Below the pieces are notes generated by a model. That model was not told where the DNA came from. It searched no databases and saw only the letters and a program-made list of their open reading frames with translations. Of a stretch of DNA of 8,935 bases, positions 1 to 6,541 are shown in pieces. Within the stretch, counting starts at the first letter, position 1. The number at the start of each line of letters is the position of its first letter. Both the position numbers and the translations under genes were made by a program. Location: the NCBI GenBank assembly GCA_902795715.1, contig CADBME010000091.1, positions 1 through 8,935 of the forward strand, given 5' to 3'. The DNA is from an uncultured Lachnospiraceae bacterium (GTDB lineage Bacteria > Bacillota_A > Clostridia > Lachnospirales > Lachnospiraceae).

Positions 1-1001
1 ATATCGAAGCGGGCTATCGTTCAGTGGAATTGATGAAAAAACATGTGATGGAGACCATGCGGCCGGAGGTACTGACCAATATCGGAGGTTTTTCCGGTGC
101 ATTTTCCATGAATGGCTTTAAGGATATGGAGAACCCGACTCTGGTTTCCGGGACGGATGGAGTCGGAACCAAGCTCAAGCTGGCATTTCTGATGGATCAG
201 CATGACACCGTGGGGATCGACTGTGTTGCCATGTGTGTCAATGATATTGCCTGTGCAGGTGGAGAGCCTCTCTTTTTCCTGGATTATATTGCCTGCGGAA
301 AAAATGTACCTGAAAAGATTGCTTCGATCGTCAGCGGGGTTGCAGAAGGCTGCAAGCAGGCCGGAGCAGCTCTGATCGGTGGGGAGACTGCGGAAATGCC
401 GGGCTTCTATCCGGAGGATGAATATGACCTGGCCGGCTTTGCGGTAGGTATTGTGGATGAGAAGGACCTGATAACGGGTGCTGATATCCGTGAGGGTGAT
501 ATCCTGGTTGGTATCGCATCTTCCGGTGTTCACAGCAACGGCTATTCTCTGGTCAGAAAGGTTTTCCCCATGGAAAAGGAAGCTCTGTCCCGGTACCGGG
601 AGGAGCTTGGCAAAAGCCTGGGAGAAGCACTGATTACCCCGACCAAAATCTATGTAAAAGCCCTCAAAGCTGTGAAGGAAGCCGGTATTACTATTAAGGG
701 ATGCAGCCATATCACGGGAGGCGGCTTCTATGAGAATGTTCCCCGTATGCTGCCGGATGGTGTGAGAGCCATGATCCGCAAGGACAGCTATCCGGTGCCG
801 CCTGTCTTTAATCTTTTGGCCAAAGAAGGGGATATTGAAGAAAAGGTTATGTACAATACCTATAATATGGGTATCGGCATGATGCTGGCTCTGGATCCCC
901 CGGATGCGGACATGGCTCTGAAAGCTTTGGAAGCCGCAGGAGAGAAGGCATGGATCGTGGGTGAGATTGTAAAGGGAGATAAAGGAGTAGATTTATGTTA
1001 A
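1..1001 (+). CDS. purM: Phosphoribosylformylglycinamidine cyclo-ligase (AIR synthetase), 5' partial
   Basis: PurM makes aminoimidazole ribotide (AIR) from formylglycinamidine ribotide using ATP, step 5 of de novo purine synthesis in the cytoplasm. The reading frame is open from base 3 and already encodes [15 protein letters not shown], the usual PurM N-terminus, so the true start is outside the window, probably 10-15 codons upstream. The GTG at 24 is an internal valine, not a start. Visible family motifs are GTDGVGTK (about 150-173), the [16 protein letters not shown] block (about 240-287), [11 protein letters not shown] (about 378-410), [12 protein letters not shown] (near 526) and [16 protein letters not shown] (near 708-755). 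Together they cover the ATP/substrate-binding face of the PurM/PurL fold. The gene ends at TAA and overlaps the start of purN in ATGTTAA, which suggests translational coupling. Product identity is secure; only the start is missing. Confidence 0.97.
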   Translation, partial: IEAGYRSVELMKKHVMETMRPEVLTNIGGFSGAFSMNGFKDMENPTLVSGTDGVGTKLKLAFLMDQHDTVGIDCVAMCVNDIACAGGEPLFFLDYIACGKNVPEKIASIVSGVAEGCKQAGAALIGGETAEMPGFYPEDEYDLAGFAVGIVDEKDLITGADIREGDILVGIASSGVHSNGYSLVRKVFPMEKEALSRYREELGKSLGEALITPTKIYVKALKAVKEAGITIKGCSHITGGGFYENVPRMLPDGVRAMIRKDSYPVPPVFNLLAKEGDIEEKVMYNTYNMGIGMMLALDPPDADMALKALEAAGEKAWIVGEIVKGDKGVDLC

Positions 1002-1621
1002 GATTGGCAGTGCTGGTTTCCGGAGGCGGAACCAATCTTCAGGCCATCATGGATGCCATGACGTCCGGTAAGATCAAGGGAGCTGAGATTGTCGCGGTAA
1101 TCAGCAACAATGCCGGAGCCTTCGCTCTGGAACGGGCAAAAAACTATGGCACCGAGGGACTTTTGATTGCACCTAAGGATTATCCTTGCAGGGAAGATTT
1201 CAATCAGGCTTTGCTGGAGGCCCTGCTTGAGAGACAGATCGATCTGATCGTTCTGGCCGGATATCTTGTCGTGGTTCCCCCTTGTGTGATCCAGGCATTT
1301 GAAAATAAAATTATCAACATTCACCCCTCCCTGATTCCATCCTTCTGCGGGACAGGGTGCTACGGGCTTCATGTTCATGAAATGGCCCTGGCCAGGGGAG
1401 TGAAGATTTCCGGAGCTACCGTTCATTTTGTGGATGAAGGAACAGATACCGGGCCTATTATCATGCAGAAAGCAGTGGCTGTCCGGGATGATGATACACC
1501 GGAGATTCTCCAGAGAAGGATCATGGAAGAAGCAGAGTGGGTGATTCTCCCGGAGACCATCCGCCTGATTGCGGAAGGAAAAGTTCATGTGGCAGGAAGG
1601 AAAGTAACGATTGAATCCTGA
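995..1621 (+). CDS. purN: Phosphoribosylglycinamide formyltransferase (GAR transformylase)
   Basis: PurN transfers a formyl group from 10-formyltetrahydrofolate to glycinamide ribonucleotide (GAR), step 3 of purine synthesis. The 208-residue protein opens with [15 protein letters not shown], the phosphate-binding loop of the formyltransferase fold. The catalytic triad known from E. coli PurN aligns by motif with N108 and H110 (in [11 protein letters not shown]) and D151 (in DEGTDTGP). The start ATG overlaps the purM stop, with AAAGGAG at 981-987 seven bases upstream, so the start is well supported. After HPSLIPSF there is a short CGTGCY insertion before the GLHVHEMAL helix compared with E. 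coli, where the sequence runs directly into GLHTH. From memory this loop is common in clostridial PurN. The function call does not depend on it. Confidence 0.97.
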   Translation: MLRLAVLVSGGGTNLQAIMDAMTSGKIKGAEIVAVISNNAGAFALERAKNYGTEGLLIAPKDYPCREDFNQALLEALLERQIDLIVLAGYLVVVPPCVIQAFENKIINIHPSLIPSFCGTGCYGLHVHEMALARGVKISGATVHFVDEGTDTGPIIMQKAVAVRDDDTPEILQRRIMEEAEWVILPETIRLIAEGKVHVAGRKVTIES

Positions 1622-1642
1622 TTTCAACATGGGAGGGAAAAA

Positions 1643-2914
1643 ATGAAAGTATTAATTGTGGGCAGCGGCGGAAGAGAGCATGCGATTGCAACATCCGTTG
1701 CAAAAAATGATAAAGTAGATAAAATCTACTGTGCACCGGGTAATGCCGGAATCAGCGAACTGGCAGAGTGTGTGGATATCGGAGCCATGGAATTTGACAA
1801 GCTGGTTGCTTTTGCCAGAGAAAAAGCCATCGACCTGACCATCATCGGCATGGATGACCCTCTGGTGGGAGGTGTAGTCGACGCATTTGAAGCAGAAGGG
1901 CTGAGAGTTTTCGGACCCAGGAAGAATGCGGCCATCATAGAGGGCTCCAAGGCCTTTTCAAAAGACTTGATGAAAAAGTACCATATTCCTACCGCGGCCT
2001 ATGAGAATTTTGATTCCGCCCAGGCTGCCCTGGATTATCTTGAGACGGCAAAGATGCCGATCGTATTAAAGGCAGATGGCCTGGCCCTGGGTAAAGGAGT
2101 TCTGATCTGCAATAACCTTGAGGAAGCCAGACAGGGTGTTAAAACCATCATGGAGGACAAGAAGTTCGGTGATGCGGGAAACCGTATGGTCATTGAGGAG
2201 TTCGTGACAGGCCGGGAAGTTTCCGTCCTGGCTTTCTGCGATGGAAAAACCGTAAAATGCATGACCAGCGCACAGGATCACAAGAGGGCAAAAGATGGTG
2301 ACCAGGGATTAAACACCGGCGGTATGGGAACCTTTTCTCCCAGTCCTTTCTACACTAAAGAGATTCAGGATTTCTGTGAGAAGTATGTATACCAGCCCAC
2401 TATCGATGCCATGGCAGCCGAAGGACGCCCCTTTACCGGTATACTTTTCACCGGTCTTATGCTGACCGAAGACGGGCCCAAAGTCCTTGAGTACAATGCC
2501 CGGTTCGGAGATCCCGAAGCCCAGGTAGTCCTTCCGCGTATGAAAAATGATATTATTGATGTTATTGAAGCCTGTGTTGACGGACGACTGGATGAGATCG
2601 ATCTCCAATTCGAAGACAATGCAGCAGTCTGTGTGGTCCTGGCTTCCGATGGCTATCCCGTATCTTATCAGAAGGGCTATCCGATCACAGGATTGGAGAA
2701 GTTTAAAGGAAGAGATGATTATTTCTGCTTCCACGCCGGGTCAAAGAAGACAGCTGAAGGAATCGTGACTAACGGCGGAAGAGTCCTGGGTGTAACCGCA
2801 ACCGGAAAAGACTTAAAGGAAGCCAGAAAGAAAGCCTATGAGGCAACGGAATGGGTTCAGTTTGACAACAAATACATGAGGCACGACATCGGAAAAGCAA
2901 TCGATGAGGCTTAA
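1643..2914 (+). CDS. purD: Phosphoribosylamine--glycine ligase (GAR synthetase)
   Basis: PurD joins glycine to phosphoribosylamine with ATP to give GAR, step 2 of purine synthesis and the substrate of PurN encoded just upstream. The 423-residue length is normal for a stand-alone bacterial PurD. The N-domain starts with MKVLIVGSGGREHAI and contains APGNAGI (31-37). The ATP-grasp region shows GSKAFSK (101-107), LKADGLALGKGV (142-153), EEFVTGREVSVLAF (185-198), DHKR (212-215) and NTGGMG (224-229). The family signature LEYNARFGDPEAQ lies at 282-294 and includes the metal-binding E283 and N285. GGGAGGG at 1631-1637 precedes the ATG at suitable spacing, 21 bases after the purN stop, so purM-purN-purD form one transcription unit. 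No terminator-like hairpin is visible after the stop. Confidence 0.98.
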   Translation: MKVLIVGSGGREHAIATSVAKNDKVDKIYCAPGNAGISELAECVDIGAMEFDKLVAFAREKAIDLTIIGMDDPLVGGVVDAFEAEGLRVFGPRKNAAIIEGSKAFSKDLMKKYHIPTAAYENFDSAQAALDYLETAKMPIVLKADGLALGKGVLICNNLEEARQGVKTIMEDKKFGDAGNRMVIEEFVTGREVSVLAFCDGKTVKCMTSAQDHKRAKDGDQGLNTGGMGTFSPSPFYTKEIQDFCEKYVYQPTIDAMAAEGRPFTGILFTGLMLTEDGPKVLEYNARFGDPEAQVVLPRMKNDIIDVIEACVDGRLDEIDLQFEDNAAVCVVLASDGYPVSYQKGYPITGLEKFKGRDDYFCFHAGSKKTAEGIVTNGGRVLGVTATGKDLKEARKKAYEATEWVQFDNKYMRHDIGKAIDEA

Positions 2915-2944
2915 AAAGTATTAACAATGCAAGGAGCTTAAGAT

Positions 2945-3637
2945 ATGGACTTCAGGAATGGTATTAGAGACGGTATTCCCATATGCCTTGGATACTTTGC
3001 TGTATCCTTTGCCTTTGGAATTCTATGTGTAAGTGAAGGATTGAATGCTCTTGAAGCAGTGCTGATCTCTCTTACCAACCTGACTTCCGCCGGCCAGTTT
3101 GCCGGCCTGACCATCATGGCCTCCATGGGAAGTCTGGTGGAGATGGCAATATCCCAGCTCGTAATCAATTCACGGTATATCCTCATGTCCATCTCCCTTT
3201 CCCAGAAGGTGGATGAAAGCTTTTCGGGAATCTGGAGATTTATCCTGGGCTATGCGGTAACCGATGAGATTTACGCGGCAGCCATCAGCAAGGAGAGGGT
3301 AAGCCGGAACTATTTTGCCGGTCTCATGATTACGCCGGTACTGGGATGGACAGGAGGGACCCTGTGCGGTGCCGTCCTTGGCAACATACTTCCGGATATG
3401 ATCACCAATGCCCTGGGTCTTGCCCTTTACGGCATGTTTATCGCCATTGTGATGCCGGCAGCCCGGGACAGCCGGCCGGTTCTGATTGCTGTATTATTGG
3501 CCGTGGGAATTAGGGTTGTACTTTATTATGTTCCCTGTCTGGCTGTGATTTCCGGTGGATTTGCTATTATTATCTGCACGGTGGCCGCCTCGGCCATAGC
3601 AGCCCTCCTGTATCCGGTAGAGGAGGAGAAACTATGA
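2945..3637 (+). CDS. azlC: AzlC family branched-chain amino acid permease, large subunit
   Basis: This is a 230-residue integral membrane protein of the AzlC family. With AzlD it forms an exporter for branched-chain amino acids and related analogues, as known for B. subtilis AzlCD (azaleucine resistance) and C. glutamicum BrnFE. Family-typical blocks are GIRDGIPICLGYFAVSFAFG (6-25), TSAGQFAG (47-54), INSRYILMS (74-82), TDEIY (106-110) and the C-terminal PAARDSRPVL (171-180). Hydrophobic stretches near 11-29, 37-60, 123-147, 155-171, 178-195 and 198-222 are membrane segments. AAGGAG at 2931-2936 with 8-base spacing supports the start. The gene starts 30 bases after purD, so shared transcription with the purine genes is possible but inferred. 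The actual substrate cannot be read from the sequence. Confidence 0.93.
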   Translation: MDFRNGIRDGIPICLGYFAVSFAFGILCVSEGLNALEAVLISLTNLTSAGQFAGLTIMASMGSLVEMAISQLVINSRYILMSISLSQKVDESFSGIWRFILGYAVTDEIYAAAISKERVSRNYFAGLMITPVLGWTGGTLCGAVLGNILPDMITNALGLALYGMFIAIVMPAARDSRPVLIAVLLAVGIRVVLYYVPCLAVISGGFAIIICTVAASAIAALLYPVEEEKL

Positions 3638-3942
3638 CATATAAGATTTTTATTCCCTATCTGCTGGTCATGGCTCTGGTCACCTACCTGATCCGTGTCA
3701 TCCCTCTGGTCCTGATCCGGAAGAAGATCAGCAACCGTTTTTTCCGGTCCTTTTTGTACTATGTTCCTTATACGGTCCTGTCATCCATGACCTTTCCGGC
3801 TATTCTCTATGCTACCGGCCATATGATTTCGGCAGCCGTGGGAATGGCTGTCGCCATGGTCCTGGGTTTTCGGAGAAGAAGTCTTATCGTCGTGGCAAGC
3901 GGGGCCTGTGCTGCGGTATTGATTGTGGAAATGTTATTGTAA
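3634..3942 (+). CDS. azlD: AzlD family branched-chain amino acid exporter, small subunit
   Basis: AzlD is the small partner of AzlC in the two-component branched-chain amino acid exporter. The 102-residue product has about four hydrophobic segments. It carries the usual AzlD features: an N-terminal membrane helix with TYLIRVIPLVLI, a short basic cytoplasmic loop (RKKISNRFFRSFLYYVPY), the SSMTFPAILYATG helix and a C-terminal hydrophobic pair joined by GFRRRSLIV. The ATG overlaps the azlC stop in ATGA, with AGGAGG at 3621-3626 seven bases upstream. That overlap points to coupled, roughly equal synthesis of the two subunits. The small size is normal for this family. Confidence 0.92.
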   Translation: MTYKIFIPYLLVMALVTYLIRVIPLVLIRKKISNRFFRSFLYYVPYTVLSSMTFPAILYATGHMISAAVGMAVAMVLGFRRRSLIVVASGACAAVLIVEMLL

Positions 3943-3946
3943 AAGC

Positions 3947-3990
3947 GGAGCTGTCACATGACAGCTCCCTATTGATGAAGCATGTTTTTT
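3947..3990 (+). terminator. Hairpin after azlD, possible transcription terminator
   Basis: A perfect 9-bp stem GGAGCTGTC / GACAGCTCC (3947-3955 with 3960-3968) and an ACAT loop lie directly after the azlD stop. A run of six T at 3985-3990 follows, but 16 bases beyond the stem instead of adjacent to it. The position between azlD and the next gene fits a terminator, while the displaced T-run makes it non-canonical. It could instead be an RNA-stabilising 3' stem or a weak terminator. Confidence 0.5.
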
Positions 3991-4021
3991 AACTTTTCAG
4001 TCAGAGGGTGTGGTGAGTGAT

Positions 4022-4516
4022 ATGAAAAAAGAAGTGAAAACCAATGCCATGCGGATTCTGGAAAAAGAAAAGGTGGACTATCAAGCTTTGTCCTATCCCC
4101 ATGGCAAGGAAGCGGTAGATGGGGTTACGGTCGCTAAACTTACCGGACGGAACCCGGATTATGTATTTAAGACTCTGGTTACAGTCAGTAACAAAAAAGA
4201 CTATTATGTCTTTTGTATTCCCGTAGCCTGCGAGCTGGATTTAAAAAAAGCGGCTAAAGCGGTAAAAGCCAAATCCCTTGAAATGATTCCCGTCAAGGAG
4301 ATCAACAAGGTGACAGGTTATGTCCGTGGCGGATGTTCTCCGGTCGGCATGAAAAAGAGATATGCTACCACCATACATGAAACGGCCCGGACCAACCCGG
4401 TCATTATGGTGAGTGGGGGCAGGATCGGCAGCCAGATCTCCTGCAAACCGGAAGACCTGATCAGGGTTACCGGAGGACAGTTTGCCGACGTGGTCAAAGA
4501 GACCAGAGAAACCTAA
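4022..4516 (+). CDS. ybaK: YbaK/EbsC (ProX-type) Cys-tRNA(Pro)/aminoacyl-tRNA deacylase
   Basis: Members of the YbaK family hydrolyse mischarged tRNA in trans, classically Cys-tRNA(Pro) made by prolyl-tRNA synthetase, and so protect translation fidelity in the cytoplasm. The 164-residue product begins with a basic segment and KTNAMRIL. It has the family core: NPDYVFKTLV with the conserved lysine K50, GGCSPVG (103-109) and SGGRIGSQI (131-139). The length is typical of the stand-alone deacylase. Two in-frame GTG codons (4010 and 4013) would add three or four residues. ATG 4022 is preferred because GGTGA (4012-4016) sits 5 bases upstream and homologues usually start near MxKKEVKTNAMR. AGAGGG at 4003-4008 leaves GTG 4013 possible. 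The next gene begins 22 bases downstream, so the two are probably co-transcribed. Confidence 0.9.
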   Translation: MKKEVKTNAMRILEKEKVDYQALSYPHGKEAVDGVTVAKLTGRNPDYVFKTLVTVSNKKDYYVFCIPVACELDLKKAAKAVKAKSLEMIPVKEINKVTGYVRGGCSPVGMKKRYATTIHETARTNPVIMVSGGRIGSQISCKPEDLIRVTGGQFADVVKETRET

Positions 4517-4538
4517 GAAAATAAGGGCAGGTGAAAGC

Positions 4539-5858
4539 ATGGCAGACAGGAAGAAAAAACAACAGCATATTGTTGTATTCCGGGATGATGAAGGAAAGGT
4601 GATCAAGACGGCTTTTGTCCCTCATGGAGAATCCGTGATCCCTCCGGATCTTCCGGAAAAGAAGGGCACAGACGGACATGATGAGATTGTCTTCGGAGGC
4701 TGGGACCAGGATCTGTCTTCTGTGACCGATAATCTTGTAGTTAAGGCTTCCTATGTCAGGGTCCCCAAAAAGTATCTGGTTATGTACTTTAACGAGAACG
4801 GAAGCGTGCTGGGGACCGAATTTGTTCCTTACGGATCAGCTGCCAGGGAAGAGTTCAAACCATCCAAAGAAGATACGGAAGAGTTTCACTACCGCTTTAT
4901 AGGCTGGGATACCGACCTGTCAAAGATTGAAAAGGATACCATGGCCCGGCCTCTCTTCGGCAGGATCCGCCGGTCTTATCCGGTCCGCTTCCTGGATGAA
5001 GACGGGACCATCCTCAAGGAAAACCGTATTCTTTACGGGAGGCCGGCCGGGCCTCCGCCTGATCCGGTCAAGCCCTCCGATCCTGTCTGGCACTATCGCT
5101 TTCAGGGATGGGACAGGGCATTTGACCAGATCACAGGCCCTCTTGATGTTCATGCCCGATATGAAAGCATACGCCGCCAATACTCTGTAAAAATATACGA
5201 GGAAGACCAGCTGATTTCCGAGGCCCTCTGCCATTATGACGACCTCATCGAGTATCCTTCTGTTTCCCGCAGGGGATATACTCTGACCTGGACACCCAAT
5301 CCGGACCGGGTCAGGGGGGAGGTCACTATCCGGGGGACCTATGCCTTCTCAAACCCCGTGGGTAGAGAAGTGGAAGCGGGGGGAAACACTTACCGGATTG
5401 TCAACCCCTCCCTGGAAGCAGGGACTGTATGCCTTCTTCACTATTTTTCCCGGCTGCGGAGAGTGAAGGTTCCCGAACAGGTACTGATCGGAGATTTTTA
5501 TTACCAGATTTCAGAAATTGGCGGCAGGGCTTTTTGCGACTGCACAGCCATGGAGATTTTGGACCTTGCCGGGCCGGTATCCGTCCTTCATGAGGAAGCC
5601 CTGAGTGGATGCCGTAAACTAAAGGAGATTCATCTCGGGGCAGGAATCCGCAAGATCGGCAAGCATGCCTTCTCCGAGAATACGCACCTGAAGCAGATTT
5701 TCCTTGATTCGGATGCCGTCCGGTCCGTCCACCGGTCTGCCTTTGAGAGGATGGATGCTCCGGTGCGGCTGGTCATGAGACCCAATATATACCAGAAGAG
5801 ATTCAGCCTTTTCGAAAAAGCCATGGGAAGCGGCGCCATCATAGCAAGTTTGCCATAG
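4539..5858 (+). CDS. Tandem beta-repeat plus BspA-like leucine-rich-repeat protein, no export signal
   Basis: This 439-residue protein has an unknown role. The start is ATG 4539 with AGGTGA at 4529-4534; codons further upstream in frame have no better site. Residues 1-10 are charged (MADRKKKQQH), with no hydrophobic signal sequence. Residues 11-211 hold three clear copies of a ~68-residue unit. Each opens with a V-x-F/Y-x-D/N-E-D/N-G strand, then has a V-P-H/Y-G-like turn and ends near GGWD/IGWD/QGWD (53, 121, 189) with a DLS-x-I/V tail. A degenerate fourth copy spans about 215-270. The units look like the InlB-B/Listeria-Bacteroides class of repeats. Residues 283-410 have BspA-like LRR_5 units, for example ISEIGGRAFCDCTAMEILDL and LKEIHLGAGIRKIGKHAF. 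There is no LPXTG motif, transmembrane helix, cell-wall domain or catalytic motif. Related domains usually occur in secreted or surface proteins, so a cytoplasmic location would be unusual. A protein-binding role is inference only. Confidence 0.85.
   Translation: MADRKKKQQHIVVFRDDEGKVIKTAFVPHGESVIPPDLPEKKGTDGHDEIVFGGWDQDLSSVTDNLVVKASYVRVPKKYLVMYFNENGSVLGTEFVPYGSAAREEFKPSKEDTEEFHYRFIGWDTDLSKIEKDTMARPLFGRIRRSYPVRFLDEDGTILKENRILYGRPAGPPPDPVKPSDPVWHYRFQGWDRAFDQITGPLDVHARYESIRRQYSVKIYEEDQLISEALCHYDDLIEYPSVSRRGYTLTWTPNPDRVRGEVTIRGTYAFSNPVGREVEAGGNTYRIVNPSLEAGTVCLLHYFSRLRRVKVPEQVLIGDFYYQISEIGGRAFCDCTAMEILDLAGPVSVLHEEALSGCRKLKEIHLGAGIRKIGKHAFSENTHLKQIFLDSDAVRSVHRSAFERMDAPVRLVMRPNIYQKRFSLFEKAMGSGAIIASLP
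4569..5348 (+). repeat. Protein-level tandem repeats of about 68 residues (3 clear plus 1 degenerate)
   Basis: The copies correspond to residues 11-74, 80-143, 148-211 and 215-270 of the gene starting at 4539. The spacing between matching anchor residues is nearly constant: the GWD motifs are at 54, 122 and 190, exactly 68 apart. The DNA copies have diverged, so this is an old duplication kept by protein-fold constraint and not a recent DNA repeat. The fourth copy has lost the GWD anchor, with TWTPNPDRV in the matching position, and is shorter. Confidence 0.75.
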
Positions 5859-5866
5859 GTTGGCTG

Positions 5867-5895
5867 TTGAATAATACGTCTTCTTTTGCTATACT
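5867..5895 (+). promoter_or_regulatory. Sigma-A-type promoter for the SEC-C gene
   Basis: TTGAAT at 5867-5872 and TATACT at 5890-5895 are separated by exactly 17 bases and lie in the only gap of notable length between the repeat/LRR gene and the SEC-C gene. Match to TTGACA is 4 of 6 and to TATAAT 5 of 6. The expected transcript start is near 5902, about 30 bases before the ATG. No terminator hairpin is seen between the previous stop (5858) and this promoter. Confidence 0.65.
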
Positions 5896-5903
5896 TGTAG
5901 CAA
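5886..5903. promoter_or_regulatory. Inverted repeat overlapping the -10 box, possible operator
   Basis: The 18-base segment TTGCTATACTTGTAGCAA has perfect 6-base arms (TTGCTA / TAGCAA) around a 6-base centre. It overlaps the TATACT element and the likely transcript start, a common position for a repressor site. Short arms can arise by chance, and no regulator gene is next to it, so this is tentative. Confidence 0.3.
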
Positions 5904-5931
5904 TCAATACTATCAGAGGAAGGAATTAATT

Positions 5932-6438
5932 ATGTCTTTATTAACCGATTGGAGAGAATTCGCATACAGCCACAATGACCAGACCCGTGAAGGAAAACAG
6001 TTCTGGGTTGATTATTTCCGCAGAGAGAAGGCCGTTTATGAGCAGATCCTTGCCACCCCCGACCAGCCGGTAAAAGGAAAGGTTTCTGAGCTGGCCGAAC
6101 GATATGATATGCCGGTCAACTACTTTGCAGGCTATCTGGACGGGATTAACGACAGCCTGAAGACTCCAAATCCCATCGAAGAGATGGACGAGAACACGGA
6201 GGTGTCCCTGGATTTTGACAAGGAGAAGCTTTACTACAATATGGTAGCCTGCAAGGCTGAATGGCTTTATAACCTGCCCCAGTGGGATGACCTTCTGACT
6301 CCGGAGAGGCGGAAAGAGTTATATATGGAACAGAAACATTCCATGTCCGTAGTCAAGCCGAAAAAGATCGGCCGCAACGATCCCTGCCCATGCGGCAGCG
6401 GGAAAAAATATAAAAAGTGCTGCGGGCGGACTGCATAA
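5932..6438 (+). CDS. SEC-C motif (zinc-binding) domain protein
   Basis: This is a 168-residue soluble protein whose specific function is unknown. Its C-terminus is a textbook SEC-C motif, [18 protein letters not shown] (148-164), with ligands C152, C154, C163 and C164. This is the same zinc module that ends SecA and binds SecB, and it also occurs in many small uncharacterised proteins. Residues 1-140 are predicted mostly helical and charged, with no signal peptide and no other motif I recognise. The start is supported by GAGGAAGGA (5916-5924) seven bases before the ATG and by the promoter just upstream. The gene is far too short to be SecA and lacks a methionine aminopeptidase domain, another common SEC-C partner. 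A role as an adaptor binding nucleic acid, ribosome or protein is inference from the family. Confidence 0.88.
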   Translation: MSLLTDWREFAYSHNDQTREGKQFWVDYFRREKAVYEQILATPDQPVKGKVSELAERYDMPVNYFAGYLDGINDSLKTPNPIEEMDENTEVSLDFDKEKLYYNMVACKAEWLYNLPQWDDLLTPERRKELYMEQKHSMSVVKPKKIGRNDPCPCGSGKKYKKCCGRTA

Positions 6439-6458
6439 GAGATAAATAGAAGCCATGT

Positions 6459-6488
6459 AAGGAGAAGATGACTACGATGCCGCATTGA
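6459..6488 (+). other. Possible very short leader reading frame
   Basis: AAGGAG at 6459-6464 is followed by ATG at 6468 and a frame that reads only MTTMPH before TGA (6486-6488). A second ATG at 6477 is in the same frame. The stop falls within the left arm of the hairpin at 6479-6510. The good Shine-Dalgarno sequence in front of no real gene is what draws attention. The 3-base spacing to the first ATG is short and no regulatory codon run is present, so this is weak. Confidence 0.2.
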
Positions 6489-6510
6489 AAGCAGGTGTTT
6501 TCAGTGCGGC
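6479..6510 (+). promoter_or_regulatory. Stem-loop in the leader of the downstream gene
   Basis: The arms GCCGCATTGAAA (6479-6490) and TTTCAGTGCGGC (6499-6510) pair over 12 positions with a single T-G wobble and an 8-base loop. No T-run follows (next bases TCATCTATTC), so it is not a standard intrinsic terminator. It lies between the SEC-C gene and the next start at 6542. It may act as a processing or stability element that changes expression of the second gene relative to the first. The pairing is direct observation; the role is inference. Confidence 0.45.
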
Positions 6511-6529
6511 TCATCTATTCATAAGATTT

Positions 6530-6534
6530 GGAGG
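6530..6534 (+). promoter_or_regulatory. Ribosome binding site deciding a TTG start
   Basis: GGAGG at 6530-6534 is one base before ATG 6536, too close to use, but seven bases before the in-frame TTG 6542. This spacing favours TTG as the start of the following gene. Confidence 0.55.
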
Positions 6535-6541
6535 AATGAAA

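Noticed and set aside
21..710. 229-codon open frame on the - strand inside purM
   Set aside because: It is fully antisense to purM, whose motifs are unmistakable. It has no RBS, and the composition is that of a codon shadow.
998..1630. 210-codon - strand frame opposite purN
   Set aside because: It mirrors purN almost exactly and has no recognisable domain or ribosome binding site.
2547..2768. 73-codon + strand frame within purD
   Set aside because: It is out of frame within conserved purD sequence including the ARFGDPEAQ-to-C-terminal region, and has no RBS.
4927..5190. 87-codon + strand frame within the repeat/LRR gene
   Set aside because: It overlaps the third protein repeat, whose phase is kept in the main frame, so it is a shadow.
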